From: Acidobacteriaceae bacterium
GTDB lineage: Bacteria; Acidobacteriota; Terriglobia; Bryobacterales; Bryobacteraceae
Direction of reading: 5' to 3'
Assembly (NCBI GenBank): GCA_019244055.1
Contig: JAFATG010000304.1
Span: 1 to 50,625, forward strand
Length of the DNA stretch: 50,625 bases
In this document: positions 25,297 to 33,500 of the stretch, piece by piece
Layout of the letters: every line of letters starts with the position of its first letter
Numbering within the stretch: the first letter of the stretch is position 1
Translations under genes and position numbers: made by a program
Notes under the pieces: model-generated
What the model saw: only the letters and a program-made list of their open reading frames with translations
Database searches by the model: none
Told to the model about the DNA's origin: nothing

Positions 25297-26157
25297 ATGT
25301 CCATCGAAACTCATCACGGTGAGGCGGGCGAACACACCGAGGCGACGCACATTCAGTTGCCCGCTCCGACCTTCTGGCCCATGATTTTTGCGTTCGGGAT
25401 TACCTTGCTGTTTGCGGGCCTGGTCACATTTTGGGCGGTCGGAGTTGTCGGAGCTATCATCGCGTTCCGGTCGGCGGTTGGGTGGTGGGACAACGTCATT
25501 CCCCACGAAGAGCATGAAGAGCTGCCGATTGATCCGGCCCACCGCCCAGCGCCGATCCTGGTAGAGGACCGATCCGTGGTGCGGGTGCAGGTCGGAGAAC
25601 AAGGCCACCGGATGCGCATACCGATCGAAGTGCACCCCTACTCTGCAGGAATCGTCGGCGGTCTGATTGGCGGCGCGGCGATGGCCATTTTGGCGTGCCT
25701 TTACGGCCTAGTGACACAACACAGTATCTGGTATCCCGTGAATCTGCTGGCGGGAGTGGTCGTCCCCGGACTCGGCGAAGCAAGTCTGCAACAACTGAGG
25801 CAATTCAATGGACTGGCGTTTGTAGCCGCGCTGATCGGCCATGGAATACTCTCTGCGCTGGTGGGCATTGTGTACGCAGCCATCATGCCCATGTTTCCCA
25901 AATACGCGCCGCTATGGGCGGGTATTCTCGTCCCTTTGTTTTGGAGCGGCCTGGTAGCGACGTCATTGAGCATATTAAATCCCGCTTTGAATGATCGCAT
26001 CAGTTGGCCCTGGTTCGTCGTCTGCCAGCTCGCGTTCGGTTTGGTGGGCGGATATGTGATTGCTCGCAGCACGAACATTCAGACGATGCAATCGCTGCCG
26101 CTAGCCCAGAGAGCGGCTTTGCATTTTCCGACTGACGACACAAAGAGCGAGCGGTAA
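25297..26157 (+). CDS. Membrane protein of unknown function in the oxidase operon
   Basis: A 286-residue membrane protein lying 12 bases after coxC and sharing one base with the next gene. Residues about 25-58 hold one or two helices of the kind seen in small oxidase subunit IV proteins (FWPMIFAFGITLLFAGLVTFW), then a hydrophilic acidic loop (about 60-115, with HEEHEELPIDP), then a larger domain of four or five helices (about 115-265). No heme, iron-sulfur or copper motif is visible. Position says it belongs to the oxidase or bc complex. It may be a subunit IV fused to an extra membrane domain. I do not recognise the second half. Confidence 0.72.
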   Translation: MSIETHHGEAGEHTEATHIQLPAPTFWPMIFAFGITLLFAGLVTFWAVGVVGAIIAFRSAVGWWDNVIPHEEHEELPIDPAHRPAPILVEDRSVVRVQVGEQGHRMRIPIEVHPYSAGIVGGLIGGAAMAILACLYGLVTQHSIWYPVNLLAGVVVPGLGEASLQQLRQFNGLAFVAALIGHGILSALVGIVYAAIMPMFPKYAPLWAGILVPLFWSGLVATSLSILNPALNDRISWPWFVVCQLAFGLVGGYVIARSTNIQTMQSLPLAQRAALHFPTDDTKSER

Positions 26158-27074
26158 TGGATGTGAGCGCGCGCAAGCGGAGTTTCCAACCAAGCCGGAG
26201 TTGGATTGTCCTTACGACGGGTCTGTTGGTGCTTTGCGCGGCTGCGTGTGATCCGCCCGGCAAGCCAGGGCCAGCGGAGATCGCGCCCGAGAATATCGTG
26301 GATTTTCAGACTCTCTACGGGCAGAACTGCGCGGCCTGTCATGGGGCCGACGGCAAGAACGGGCCGGGCCGGATCATCAACGATCCTCTTTATCTGGCCG
26401 TTCTTCCGCGAGACACTCTGAGGCAGATCATCCAGTATGGGCGCCCAGGCACGTCTATGCCGGCATGGGATCAGCGCGAGGGAGGGCCGCTCTCACCGAA
26501 GCAGATTAATGCGCTGGTAAATGGGATCGAGAACAACTGGGCGAAGCCGGTTCATTTTGCGACGGCATTTCCTTCCTATACAGGCCAGGGAACAACGGGT
26601 GATTCTGGCCGAGGTCAAAAGTTGTTCTTAAGAGACTGCTTCGCTTGCCACGGACCCGGAGCACGCGTCGGGACGGTTACCGGTGCGGATTACGTTTCGT
26701 TAGTGACGGACCAGATGCTACGGACTTCCATCATTGTGGGGCGGCCCGACTTGGGAATGCCGGATTATCGATTCTTGAATTTGGGCCATGTCTTGAGCGA
26801 TCAAGATATCGCCGATCTCGTGGCCTTCCTATCATCAAAGCGCCCAGCAGGGATCACGGCGATGTATGAAAGCGCTCAAAACCGAATAAACGAGAGCCAG
26901 TCCGGGCAACAAGGGGGCAGCACCGGGCAACACGTGAACGAGAGCGGCAGCGGGCAGGGCGGCGTGCTGACCAAAGGAAACGAAGGAAGCGGAACAGGCC
27001 CCGGCAGTCCCCGCCAGCAGAAGAACGAAGGGAACAAATCGACCGGCAGCAGCAGCTTGGGAGGACCAAAATGA
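26157..27074 (+). CDS. Diheme cytochrome c, predicted lipoprotein
   Basis: A 305-residue protein with a signal peptide ending at a plausible lipobox (C31 after ...VLCAAA). Two class I cytochrome c domains follow: heme 1 C58-A-A-C61-H62 and heme 2 C161-F-A-C164-H165. The start ATG (26157) shares one base with the stop of the preceding gene. From about residue 240 the tail is low-complexity, made of Gly, Ser, Gln and Asn with repeated GSGQGG and NEGSG-like pieces. It probably carries electrons from the cytochrome bc proteins encoded next to the oxidase. The Rieske gene starts within its stop codon region. Confidence 0.93.
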   Translation: MDVSARKRSFQPSRSWIVLTTGLLVLCAAACDPPGKPGPAEIAPENIVDFQTLYGQNCAACHGADGKNGPGRIINDPLYLAVLPRDTLRQIIQYGRPGTSMPAWDQREGGPLSPKQINALVNGIENNWAKPVHFATAFPSYTGQGTTGDSGRGQKLFLRDCFACHGPGARVGTVTGADYVSLVTDQMLRTSIIVGRPDLGMPDYRFLNLGHVLSDQDIADLVAFLSSKRPAGITAMYESAQNRINESQSGQQGGSTGQHVNESGSGQGGVLTKGNEGSGTGPGSPRQQKNEGNKSTGSSSLGGPK

Positions 27075-27619
27075 CTGAACCTGAAGTCGAAGACAAACAC
27101 GAGCGCCTCGCAAAGTCGGCAGTTGAGAAATCAACGCGGAGGGATTGGTTCTTCATGGCGGGCGTCGCTGTAAACGTCGCCGCGGGACTCCTCATGGCGA
27201 TTCCCCTAGTCGGATTTGTGTTTTCGAGCTTCAGTGATCGGAAGGATCCACGCGCCTGGATTTCTTTGGGATCGATCGACAACTATGCGGAAGACACGAC
27301 GCGCCTCGCTACGTATCGGAACCCGTTTACCCGGCCTTGGGACGGCCAGACGGCGGATATACCTTGCTGGGTTCGCCGGTTAAAAGGCAATCAGTTCCAG
27401 GTGTTCGCGATCAACTGTACGCACCTAGGCTGCCCGGTGCGGTGGTTTCAGGAATCGGGACTGTTTTTGTGCCCATGTCATGGCGGGGCATATTACGAAG
27501 ATGGCGCCCGGGCTGCTGGCCCACCTCCGCGTGGGTTGTTTGAATACAACTACAAAGTAGAAAACAACGAGCTCTGGGTAAAGGGTGGACAAATGCCCAC
27601 TCTGGCGAATCCGGTGTAA
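27071..27619 (+). CDS. Rieske [2Fe-2S] protein of a cytochrome bc complex
   Basis: A 182-residue protein. One transmembrane anchor (about 27-52) is followed by the Rieske domain: C116-T-H118-L-G-C121 and C134-P-C136-H137 give the two cysteine and two histidine cluster ligands and the disulfide pair C121-C136. It moves electrons from quinol to cytochrome c1 or c. The ATG overlaps the stop of the diheme cytochrome gene by four bases (ATGA), which indicates translational coupling. Confidence 0.96.
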   Translation: MTEPEVEDKHERLAKSAVEKSTRRDWFFMAGVAVNVAAGLLMAIPLVGFVFSSFSDRKDPRAWISLGSIDNYAEDTTRLATYRNPFTRPWDGQTADIPCWVRRLKGNQFQVFAINCTHLGCPVRWFQESGLFLCPCHGGAYYEDGARAAGPPPRGLFEYNYKVENNELWVKGGQMPTLANPV

Positions 27620-27634
27620 CCAGACAAGGCCACG

Positions 27635-29146
27635 ATGAATACTCTGAAGAGGATCGCAGTCTGGCTGGATGACCGGTTACACCTGACCGCGCTTTGGGCT
27701 TCGTCGGCGGGCCACGAAGTTCCGGCTAGCTCCGGTAGTTGGTGGTATGTGTTCGGCAGCGCGACCCTACTGTGCTTTGTCATTCAGGTGATCTCGGGCG
27801 CTTGCCTCGCATTCGTCTACATTCCGTCGACAAACGAGGCGTACACAAGCCTGCAATACCTGAATCATGTCCAGTTCTGGGGTTGGTATCTGCGCGGTAT
27901 CCATTATTGGGGCTCCAACTTCATGGTGGCGTTCATGAGCGCGCACATGATTCAGGTGTTCCTGTTCGGGGCATACAAATATCCGCGTGAACTGACTTGG
28001 CTGAGCGGACTTTTTCTGCTGCTCTGCACACTAGGTATGGCATTTACCGGCCAAGTTATGCGGTGGGATCAGGACGCCTATTGGGGCCTATCCATTGGTG
28101 CGGCAATTCTAGGTCGTATTCCTTTGATAGGGGGAGGACTCGTTCACCTGGTCTTGGCGGGGCCCATCATAGCGGGCGAAACGCTTTCGCGGTTCTTCAC
28201 GCTACACGTGTTTATCATTCCGGGGCTGATTATCGCTATCGTCGGCATGCATCTGCGGCTAGTACTAGCTAAGGGGATTAATGAGTATCCGAGGCCGGGG
28301 CACAGAGTGCGGCGCGCAACTTATGATGCCGAATACGCAGAGATCATCCGTAAAGAGGGTGTGCCATTCGTTCCGCAAGCCATCGACAAGGACCTGATCT
28401 TTTCTGCCGTCACTCTGGTTCTGATTCTGCTTTTCGCGCTGATTGTAGGCCCGAAGGGGCCACACGGAGAGCCGAATCCAACGTTGGTGGACGCCAGCCC
28501 GCGTCCTGATTTCTATTTCCTCTCGTTGTTCGCCGCGCTCGCGCTCTTGCCGGACTGGATGGAAACCTTCGTGATGTTCCTGGGACCGGCGCTCGCGATT
28601 CTGATTCTCATTGCACTTCCATTTGTTGCGAATACCGGAGAAAAGAGCGCCTCGAGGCGTCCGGCCGCCGTGCTGTGGGTGATTCTGGCTGTCCTGACTA
28701 TCGTTACGCTGGCGTGGTTCGGACTGACTTCGCCTTGGTCGCCGCACATGACGGCATGGAGCGGCGATCCGATTCCGGCTGTCTATCTGAAGGGACGCAC
28801 TCCATTGGAGATGCACGGTGCGCTGGTGTTTCAAAACAAGCAATGCCGGAACTGCCACGCGCTCGGCGGAGTCGGTGGTGAACGCGGACCCGCTCTCGAT
28901 GCCGTGGCAACGCGGCTGACAGCCCCGGAGATGGTCCGGCAGGTGATCCAAGGTGGCGGCAACATGCCGGCCTACGGAAAGAAGCTGACGCCCGCTGAGG
29001 TTTCCGCGCTCGTAGCGTTTATGCAAACCCTACGACCCCAAGCGACGCCGCCTTCGCAGAACTCAGCGCCTCCGGAGAACAAATTGCCAAGAGATGTGGC
29101 GCAAATATTGGCGCCTACGGCTCCTTCCGGCAAACATCGCCCGTGA
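27635..29146 (+). CDS. Cytochrome b with C-terminal cytochrome c domain
   Basis: A 503-residue quinol-oxidising subunit. Helices A-D carry paired heme b histidines (in MSAHMIQVFLFGAYKYPRE and LHVFIIPGLIIAIVGMHLRL); the quinone-site tryptophan-rich loop is near WDQDAYWG. The second half has subunit IV-type helices (about 250-360) and a PDFYFL phrase (the variant of PEWYFL). A fused heme c site is at C404-R-N-C407-H408, in the position taken by separate cytochrome c1 in classical complexes. This b-c fusion with the neighbouring Rieske and diheme cytochrome would form a complete bc complex. Gene starts 15 bases after the Rieske stop and overlaps the next by 4. Confidence 0.94.
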   Translation: MNTLKRIAVWLDDRLHLTALWASSAGHEVPASSGSWWYVFGSATLLCFVIQVISGACLAFVYIPSTNEAYTSLQYLNHVQFWGWYLRGIHYWGSNFMVAFMSAHMIQVFLFGAYKYPRELTWLSGLFLLLCTLGMAFTGQVMRWDQDAYWGLSIGAAILGRIPLIGGGLVHLVLAGPIIAGETLSRFFTLHVFIIPGLIIAIVGMHLRLVLAKGINEYPRPGHRVRRATYDAEYAEIIRKEGVPFVPQAIDKDLIFSAVTLVLILLFALIVGPKGPHGEPNPTLVDASPRPDFYFLSLFAALALLPDWMETFVMFLGPALAILILIALPFVANTGEKSASRRPAAVLWVILAVLTIVTLAWFGLTSPWSPHMTAWSGDPIPAVYLKGRTPLEMHGALVFQNKQCRNCHALGGVGGERGPALDAVATRLTAPEMVRQVIQGGGNMPAYGKKLTPAEVSALVAFMQTLRPQATPPSQNSAPPENKLPRDVAQILAPTAPSGKHRP

Positions 29147-31353
29147 ACCCAATCGCCAACGCTGCGCTGACGTCCTGGGCCTGGAAACCGCTCACGACAG
29201 CAATTCTGCTGTCGACTGCGCTGATTTACCTGCGAGGCTGGGTTCGTGGCAGACGGCTGCTTCGTGATCCGGCCGATTGGAACAGATTGGGTGCCTTTGT
29301 GGCTGGTCTTGGCACGCTGTTTCTGGCCTTGGAATCGCCGCTCGATAGCTTTGACAACCTGTTCCTTTCCGCGCACATGGCGCAGCATTTATTACTGATG
29401 ATGATTGCGCCGCCATTGATTCTGATGGGGCATCCACTGGTGCCAACGCTGCGCGGGCTGCCCAGGCAGTTTGTGAAAGAGGGTCTTGGCCCGTTTCTGA
29501 CCTGGCGTGCTTTGCGGCAGTTTTGTGATCTGCTGACCGCTCCCGTTTTCAGTTGGTTTGCATTTGCATTCAGCACTCTTTTCTGGCATATGCCGAAGTT
29601 CTACGAACTCGCCCTGCGTTCGCCGGAGTGGCACAACGTGCAGCATGCATCCTTTTTCTGGACCGGCATTCTCTTCTGGTGGCCGATTGTGCAGCCCGGC
29701 GCTGGGAAACCGAGATGGCCGCGCTGGGCGAAGATTCCGTACCTTCTGTTTGCCGACATCGTCAACACGGCGCTCTCGGCATTCTTCGTGTTTTCCGGAC
29801 GCCTATTGTATCCGACCTACAGCGCGATTTACGCCGGCGGATTACGGCCACAAGAAGACCAGACGTTCGCAGGCCTGATCATGTGGGTGCCGGGATCGCT
29901 GATCTACTTGGTGCCTGCGTTTGTGATCGCGATGCGGGTGTTATCGAGCCCTCAACTTCTGCGGCCAGCAACGGCGATCCGTGTCGTTCGTAGCGAGCGC
30001 GTGCGCGGTAAGGATCGACTACCAGCGCTTGTTCGCTGGCGGAGAGTTGCGCAAACGGCAATGCTGTTAGTCGCGGTTGCCGTGATGGCCGACGGATTTT
30101 TCGGGCCACGTGTCGCGGCCTTGAATCTGGCAGGCGTGCTGCCGTGGATTCACTGGCGGGCGCTATCGATTCTCGCGTTAATAGCGGTGGGCAACCTCTT
30201 TTGCATGGCGTGTCCGTTCACGCTGGTTCGCGATTTTAGCCGAAAGATATGGGCCGGAAATCTGAGATGGCCTCGGCCACTGAGAAACAAATGGATTCCG
30301 GCGGCGCTGCTTCTGGTCTATCTGTGGACCTACGAAGCATTCTCGTTATGGGACAGCCCCTGGATTACGGCGTGGATCATCGCGGGATATTTTGGCGCTG
30401 CGATCGTGCTGGATGGGTTCTTTCGCCGGGCCAGTTTCTGCAAATATGTGTGCCCCATAGGGCAGTTCCATTTTGTGAGTTCGTTGCTCTCGCCTCGTGA
30501 AATCGGCGTCAAGAGGCCGGAGACATGCCGCGCCTGTACGACCCACGACTGCATTCGGGGAAATGAAACGGTGCGCGGATGCGAACTGTATTTATTTCAG
30601 CCGAAGAAGTCGGGAAATCTGGATTGTACGTTCTGTCTGGACTGCGTGAAGGCGTGCCCGCATGAAAATATAGGACTCATTTCCATTGCCCCCGCGAAGA
30701 GTCTGCTGACGGATTCTTATCGGTCTTCTCTAGGAAGGCTCTCAAAGCGGACTGACCTTGCAGCATTGGTACTGCTCTTCGTGTTCGGCGCGTTTGTGAA
30801 CGCCGCGGGCATGGTGACGCCCGTCATGGAGTGGGAGCACAGATGGCACGCGCAACTAGGGCGACAGGCAATGCCCTTGATTGTTGGGGCATTTGTGCTG
30901 ACCGGGGCGGCCTTACTGCCTGCCTTCGTGACGCTTGTCTGCGCATGGCTGAATCGTTTTGCGGTAAAGGAGAGCGAAACGCGGGATTTTGTGAGGCGAT
31001 GCGTGTTGGCTTTGGTTCCCATCGGGGCTGGCATGTGGGCGTCGCACCTGGCTTTCCACATTGCAACCGGCTGGAGCGCATTCTGGCCGGCGGTACAACG
31101 TATCTTTTCCGGCTCAGTCCAATTCGCCGCGCCAACGATTTCGGGTTGGCTTACTCCACTGCAGATTCTCCTGCTCGATGCCGGATTGCTGTTGACCCTT
31201 TACACGATCTGGAAGATAGCGAGGGGAAGTACGGCGCGCTTGCGAGCGGCGATCACTCTGACAGCGCCATGGGCGATTGTTTCCTGTGCGCTGTATGTGG
31301 CAGGAATCTGGATTCTATTTCAACCTATGCAGATGCGAGGAATGCTGCACTGA
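29143..31353 (+). CDS. ctaG: CtaG-type oxidase assembly protein fused to ferredoxin-like membrane domain
   Basis: A 736-residue fusion. Residues 1-270 match the CtaG family (caa3 copper-insertion factor) with histidine motifs LSAHMAQHLLLMMIAPP and FWHMPKFYE-type segments across seven helices. Residues about 300-520 resemble NapH/CcoG-like polyferredoxins: C354/C357, C433/C437, C462/C465/C470 and a clear [4Fe-4S] set C495-x2-C498-x2-C501-x3-C505-P. The last part (about 535-730) again holds about five helices. GTG start overlaps the cytochrome b stop (GTGA). It could insert copper and supply electrons for it, as CcoG reduces copper in cbb3 assembly; that coupling is inference. Confidence 0.9.
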   Translation: MNPIANAALTSWAWKPLTTAILLSTALIYLRGWVRGRRLLRDPADWNRLGAFVAGLGTLFLALESPLDSFDNLFLSAHMAQHLLLMMIAPPLILMGHPLVPTLRGLPRQFVKEGLGPFLTWRALRQFCDLLTAPVFSWFAFAFSTLFWHMPKFYELALRSPEWHNVQHASFFWTGILFWWPIVQPGAGKPRWPRWAKIPYLLFADIVNTALSAFFVFSGRLLYPTYSAIYAGGLRPQEDQTFAGLIMWVPGSLIYLVPAFVIAMRVLSSPQLLRPATAIRVVRSERVRGKDRLPALVRWRRVAQTAMLLVAVAVMADGFFGPRVAALNLAGVLPWIHWRALSILALIAVGNLFCMACPFTLVRDFSRKIWAGNLRWPRPLRNKWIPAALLLVYLWTYEAFSLWDSPWITAWIIAGYFGAAIVLDGFFRRASFCKYVCPIGQFHFVSSLLSPREIGVKRPETCRACTTHDCIRGNETVRGCELYLFQPKKSGNLDCTFCLDCVKACPHENIGLISIAPAKSLLTDSYRSSLGRLSKRTDLAALVLLFVFGAFVNAAGMVTPVMEWEHRWHAQLGRQAMPLIVGAFVLTGAALLPAFVTLVCAWLNRFAVKESETRDFVRRCVLALVPIGAGMWASHLAFHIATGWSAFWPAVQRIFSGSVQFAAPTISGWLTPLQILLLDAGLLLTLYTIWKIARGSTARLRAAITLTAPWAIVSCALYVAGIWILFQPMQMRGMLH

Positions 31354-31871
31354 CGCGGAAGTGCTGCATTTGGATCGGGCTGCTCGCCGTGGGTCTGCTG
31401 TTTGCAGATGGCGGCACGGTGCAGTTGCGAAAACAGGCCGGGCCGTTTGAAATCACTCTGTTCAGTACGCCATCTCCGCTGCGGGTTGGGCGCGCAGACC
31501 TGAGCGTGATGGTGCAGCGCGTCAGCGATCATTCGCCTGTACTGGATGCAAACGTGAAGCTGCATCTGCGCAGGCGAGGTGGCGATAACATAATCGAGGT
31601 GTTCGCGCCGGCAAGGCATGAAAACGCAACGAACAAGCTGTTGTATGCCGCGAACGTCAACCTGATAAGCGCCGGCGACTGGCTAGCAGAAGTAGAAGTC
31701 ATCGAAGGCGGCGCAACCGCGGATGTTGCCGGGCAGGTTATGGTTTTACCTGCGTCGCCGCCAGCAGTCGCGTACTGGCCCTATTTCGCCTTGGTGCCGC
31801 TTGCTATCGCGTTGTTCGTGTTCAACCGCTGGTTGAGGCGGAGGAGAGAATACCTGCGTCCGCGACGGTGA
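31350..31871 (+). CDS. FixH/YtkA-like membrane-anchored protein
   Basis: A 173-residue protein. A first hydrophobic segment (about 7-19) is a signal anchor, the middle is an immunoglobulin-like beta domain with FEITLFSTPSPLRVGRADLSVMVQ and a VLDANVKLHLRR stretch as in YtkA/FixH proteins, and a last helix (about 146-162, WPYFALVPLAIALFVFNRWL) is followed by an arginine-rich cytoplasmic tail. YtkA/FixH domains accompany copper or oxidase assembly genes. I propose the CTG at 31350, which overlaps the ctaG stop by four bases (CTGA) after GCGAGGAATG. A GTG at 31389 would lose half the anchor. The longer frame from 30831 reads over ctaG and is spurious. Confidence 0.75.
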   Translation: MTRKCCIWIGLLAVGLLFADGGTVQLRKQAGPFEITLFSTPSPLRVGRADLSVMVQRVSDHSPVLDANVKLHLRRRGGDNIIEVFAPARHENATNKLLYAANVNLISAGDWLAEVEVIEGGATADVAGQVMVLPASPPAVAYWPYFALVPLAIALFVFNRWLRRRREYLRPRR

Positions 31872-31881
31872 TACTGAGCGG

Positions 31882-33486
31882 TTAGCCATCGGAAAGCACG
31901 GCCATCGCGGCATTCCGACCGTTAATGGCAATCACGCTTCCTCCCGGATGCGTGCAGGCGCCACACAGATACACCCCGGGCATAGGAGTTTTATAGCGCA
32001 AGCGGTTGCTCCACATATATGGGGGGAGGCACTCACCCTGGAAGATATGGCCACCGGTAAGGCCGACCTTCTTTTCGATATCGGGAGGGCCAAGCGCTTC
32101 TGCTTCGATCACCGCATCGGGAATATTGCTACAGAAGCGCGCCAGAGCTTCAAGGGCACGCTGCTTGGCCGAATCTCGATGCTCCTCCCAAGTGCCGGCC
32201 GCGAACTCGTATGGCACGTACTGCGAGAAGACAGACATTGTGTGGGTGCTGTCCGGCGCTACCGATCGGTCATGTACGCTTTGGAAGTAAAGCTCGGTCC
32301 ACAGGTGCTGAGGCAATTCGCCCCGGCGCGCCGCCGCATAGCTGTCCTTCCACTGCTGCTTATCGAGCGGCGTGTTGATCTGTCCGAAATGATGAGGCTC
32401 GCAGATGCCTGGGCGGGCGCAGAAATTCGGCAGCTCACGAAGCCAAACGTTGAGCTTTAGAGTGCAGCCTTGAATCGGCACGCGTTCGACTTGGGCGCGC
32501 CAAGAGGAGTCCGCGGAATTATCGAGAAGCCGCAACGTCTGGCGCGGATCGGCATTGGAAACCACTACAGGCGCGTGAATGCGCTCACCGCTTTCGAGCA
32601 CAACGCCATGGCCCGGAATGATCCGCGAAACGGGTACACCGGACGCGATCACCGCGCCGGCTGCCTGCGCGGCGTCGGCGATAAAGAATGAGACCATGCC
32701 CATGCCGCCCCGGACGTAACCCCATTGGCCCGGGAAGCCACCGAGACGCCCCGAGGAGTGGTGAAAACGGATGGACGCGGTGCCGGGATCAAAGGGGCTT
32801 GCGTTCGTGCCGATTACGCCTTGCCCGAGATAAGCGATCCGGAGCCTTTCGTCGGAAAGATAGTGTTCGACGAACTCCGCCATCGACCAATCGAACAATA
32901 GCCCGCGCGCTTCTGTATCATTGCCGAGGCGTTCTTCAAGATCTTCGCGCGTAGGCGGTTCGCCGATCCAGGCGTCATGGCAATTGGGCGGTCGAATTGC
33001 ATCGCGCGTCCGGCGGATGACATCCGACATGGCGCGCCAGCCCTCGACATCTCCGGGCGCGAAGCAGCGTAGCTCGGCTTCGCACTGCTCGTCATCGTCA
33101 TAGAGCTGAACACTCGATCCATCTTCGAACGGGACGAACAGTCCGCTAGTTGCCGGAGTCCAATGGAAACCACGCTCGCGCAGATTCAGCTCTTCGATGA
33201 CTAGAGGATGGAGTAGACCAGCGAGGTAAGCGCATGGAGAAAGGCGCACGCCGGGCCACGGCTGCTCGATGGTGCACGCGCCCCCAATGCGCTCGCGAGC
33301 CTCCAAGATGAGGACGCGCTTTCCCGCACGGGCAAGATAGGCGGCACACGTCAGGCCGTTATGGCCGCCGCCTATCACGATGGCATCCCAGCGCTTAGCG
33401 GCCAAGTCGCGGATCGGCTCAGGCAGGTCCACAAGTCCGAGGCAATCGACAGCGGACCGGGTCTGCGTGGGCGCGCTAACCGTCAT
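31882..33486 (-). CDS. FAD-dependent oxidoreductase, PYROXD2/phytoene-desaturase-like
   Basis: A 534-residue flavoprotein. The dinucleotide fold is at the N-terminus (VIGGGHNGLTCAAYLARAGKRVLILEA, about 36-62), followed by RIGGAC. The C-terminal FAD-binding end has MPGVYLCGACTHPGGSV. This pattern places it with the NAD(P)/FAD oxidoreductases of the PYROXD2/CrtI-like group. Substrate is unknown; no carotenoid genes are near. It follows ppdK by 14 bases and converges with the FixH-like gene, 10 bases between stops, with no terminator seen. Confidence 0.86.
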   Translation of the reverse strand: MTVSAPTQTRSAVDCLGLVDLPEPIRDLAAKRWDAIVIGGGHNGLTCAAYLARAGKRVLILEARERIGGACTIEQPWPGVRLSPCAYLAGLLHPLVIEELNLRERGFHWTPATSGLFVPFEDGSSVQLYDDDEQCEAELRCFAPGDVEGWRAMSDVIRRTRDAIRPPNCHDAWIGEPPTREDLEERLGNDTEARGLLFDWSMAEFVEHYLSDERLRIAYLGQGVIGTNASPFDPGTASIRFHHSSGRLGGFPGQWGYVRGGMGMVSFFIADAAQAAGAVIASGVPVSRIIPGHGVVLESGERIHAPVVVSNADPRQTLRLLDNSADSSWRAQVERVPIQGCTLKLNVWLRELPNFCARPGICEPHHFGQINTPLDKQQWKDSYAAARRGELPQHLWTELYFQSVHDRSVAPDSTHTMSVFSQYVPYEFAAGTWEEHRDSAKQRALEALARFCSNIPDAVIEAEALGPPDIEKKVGLTGGHIFQGECLPPYMWSNRLRYKTPMPGVYLCGACTHPGGSVIAINGRNAAMAVLSDG

Positions 33487-33500
33487 TTGCTGCGTGTAGT

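Noticed and set aside
30831-31349. Upstream half of a long frame leading into the FixH-like gene
   Set aside because: It overlaps ctaG in another frame and shows no family similarity; the real gene begins near 31350.
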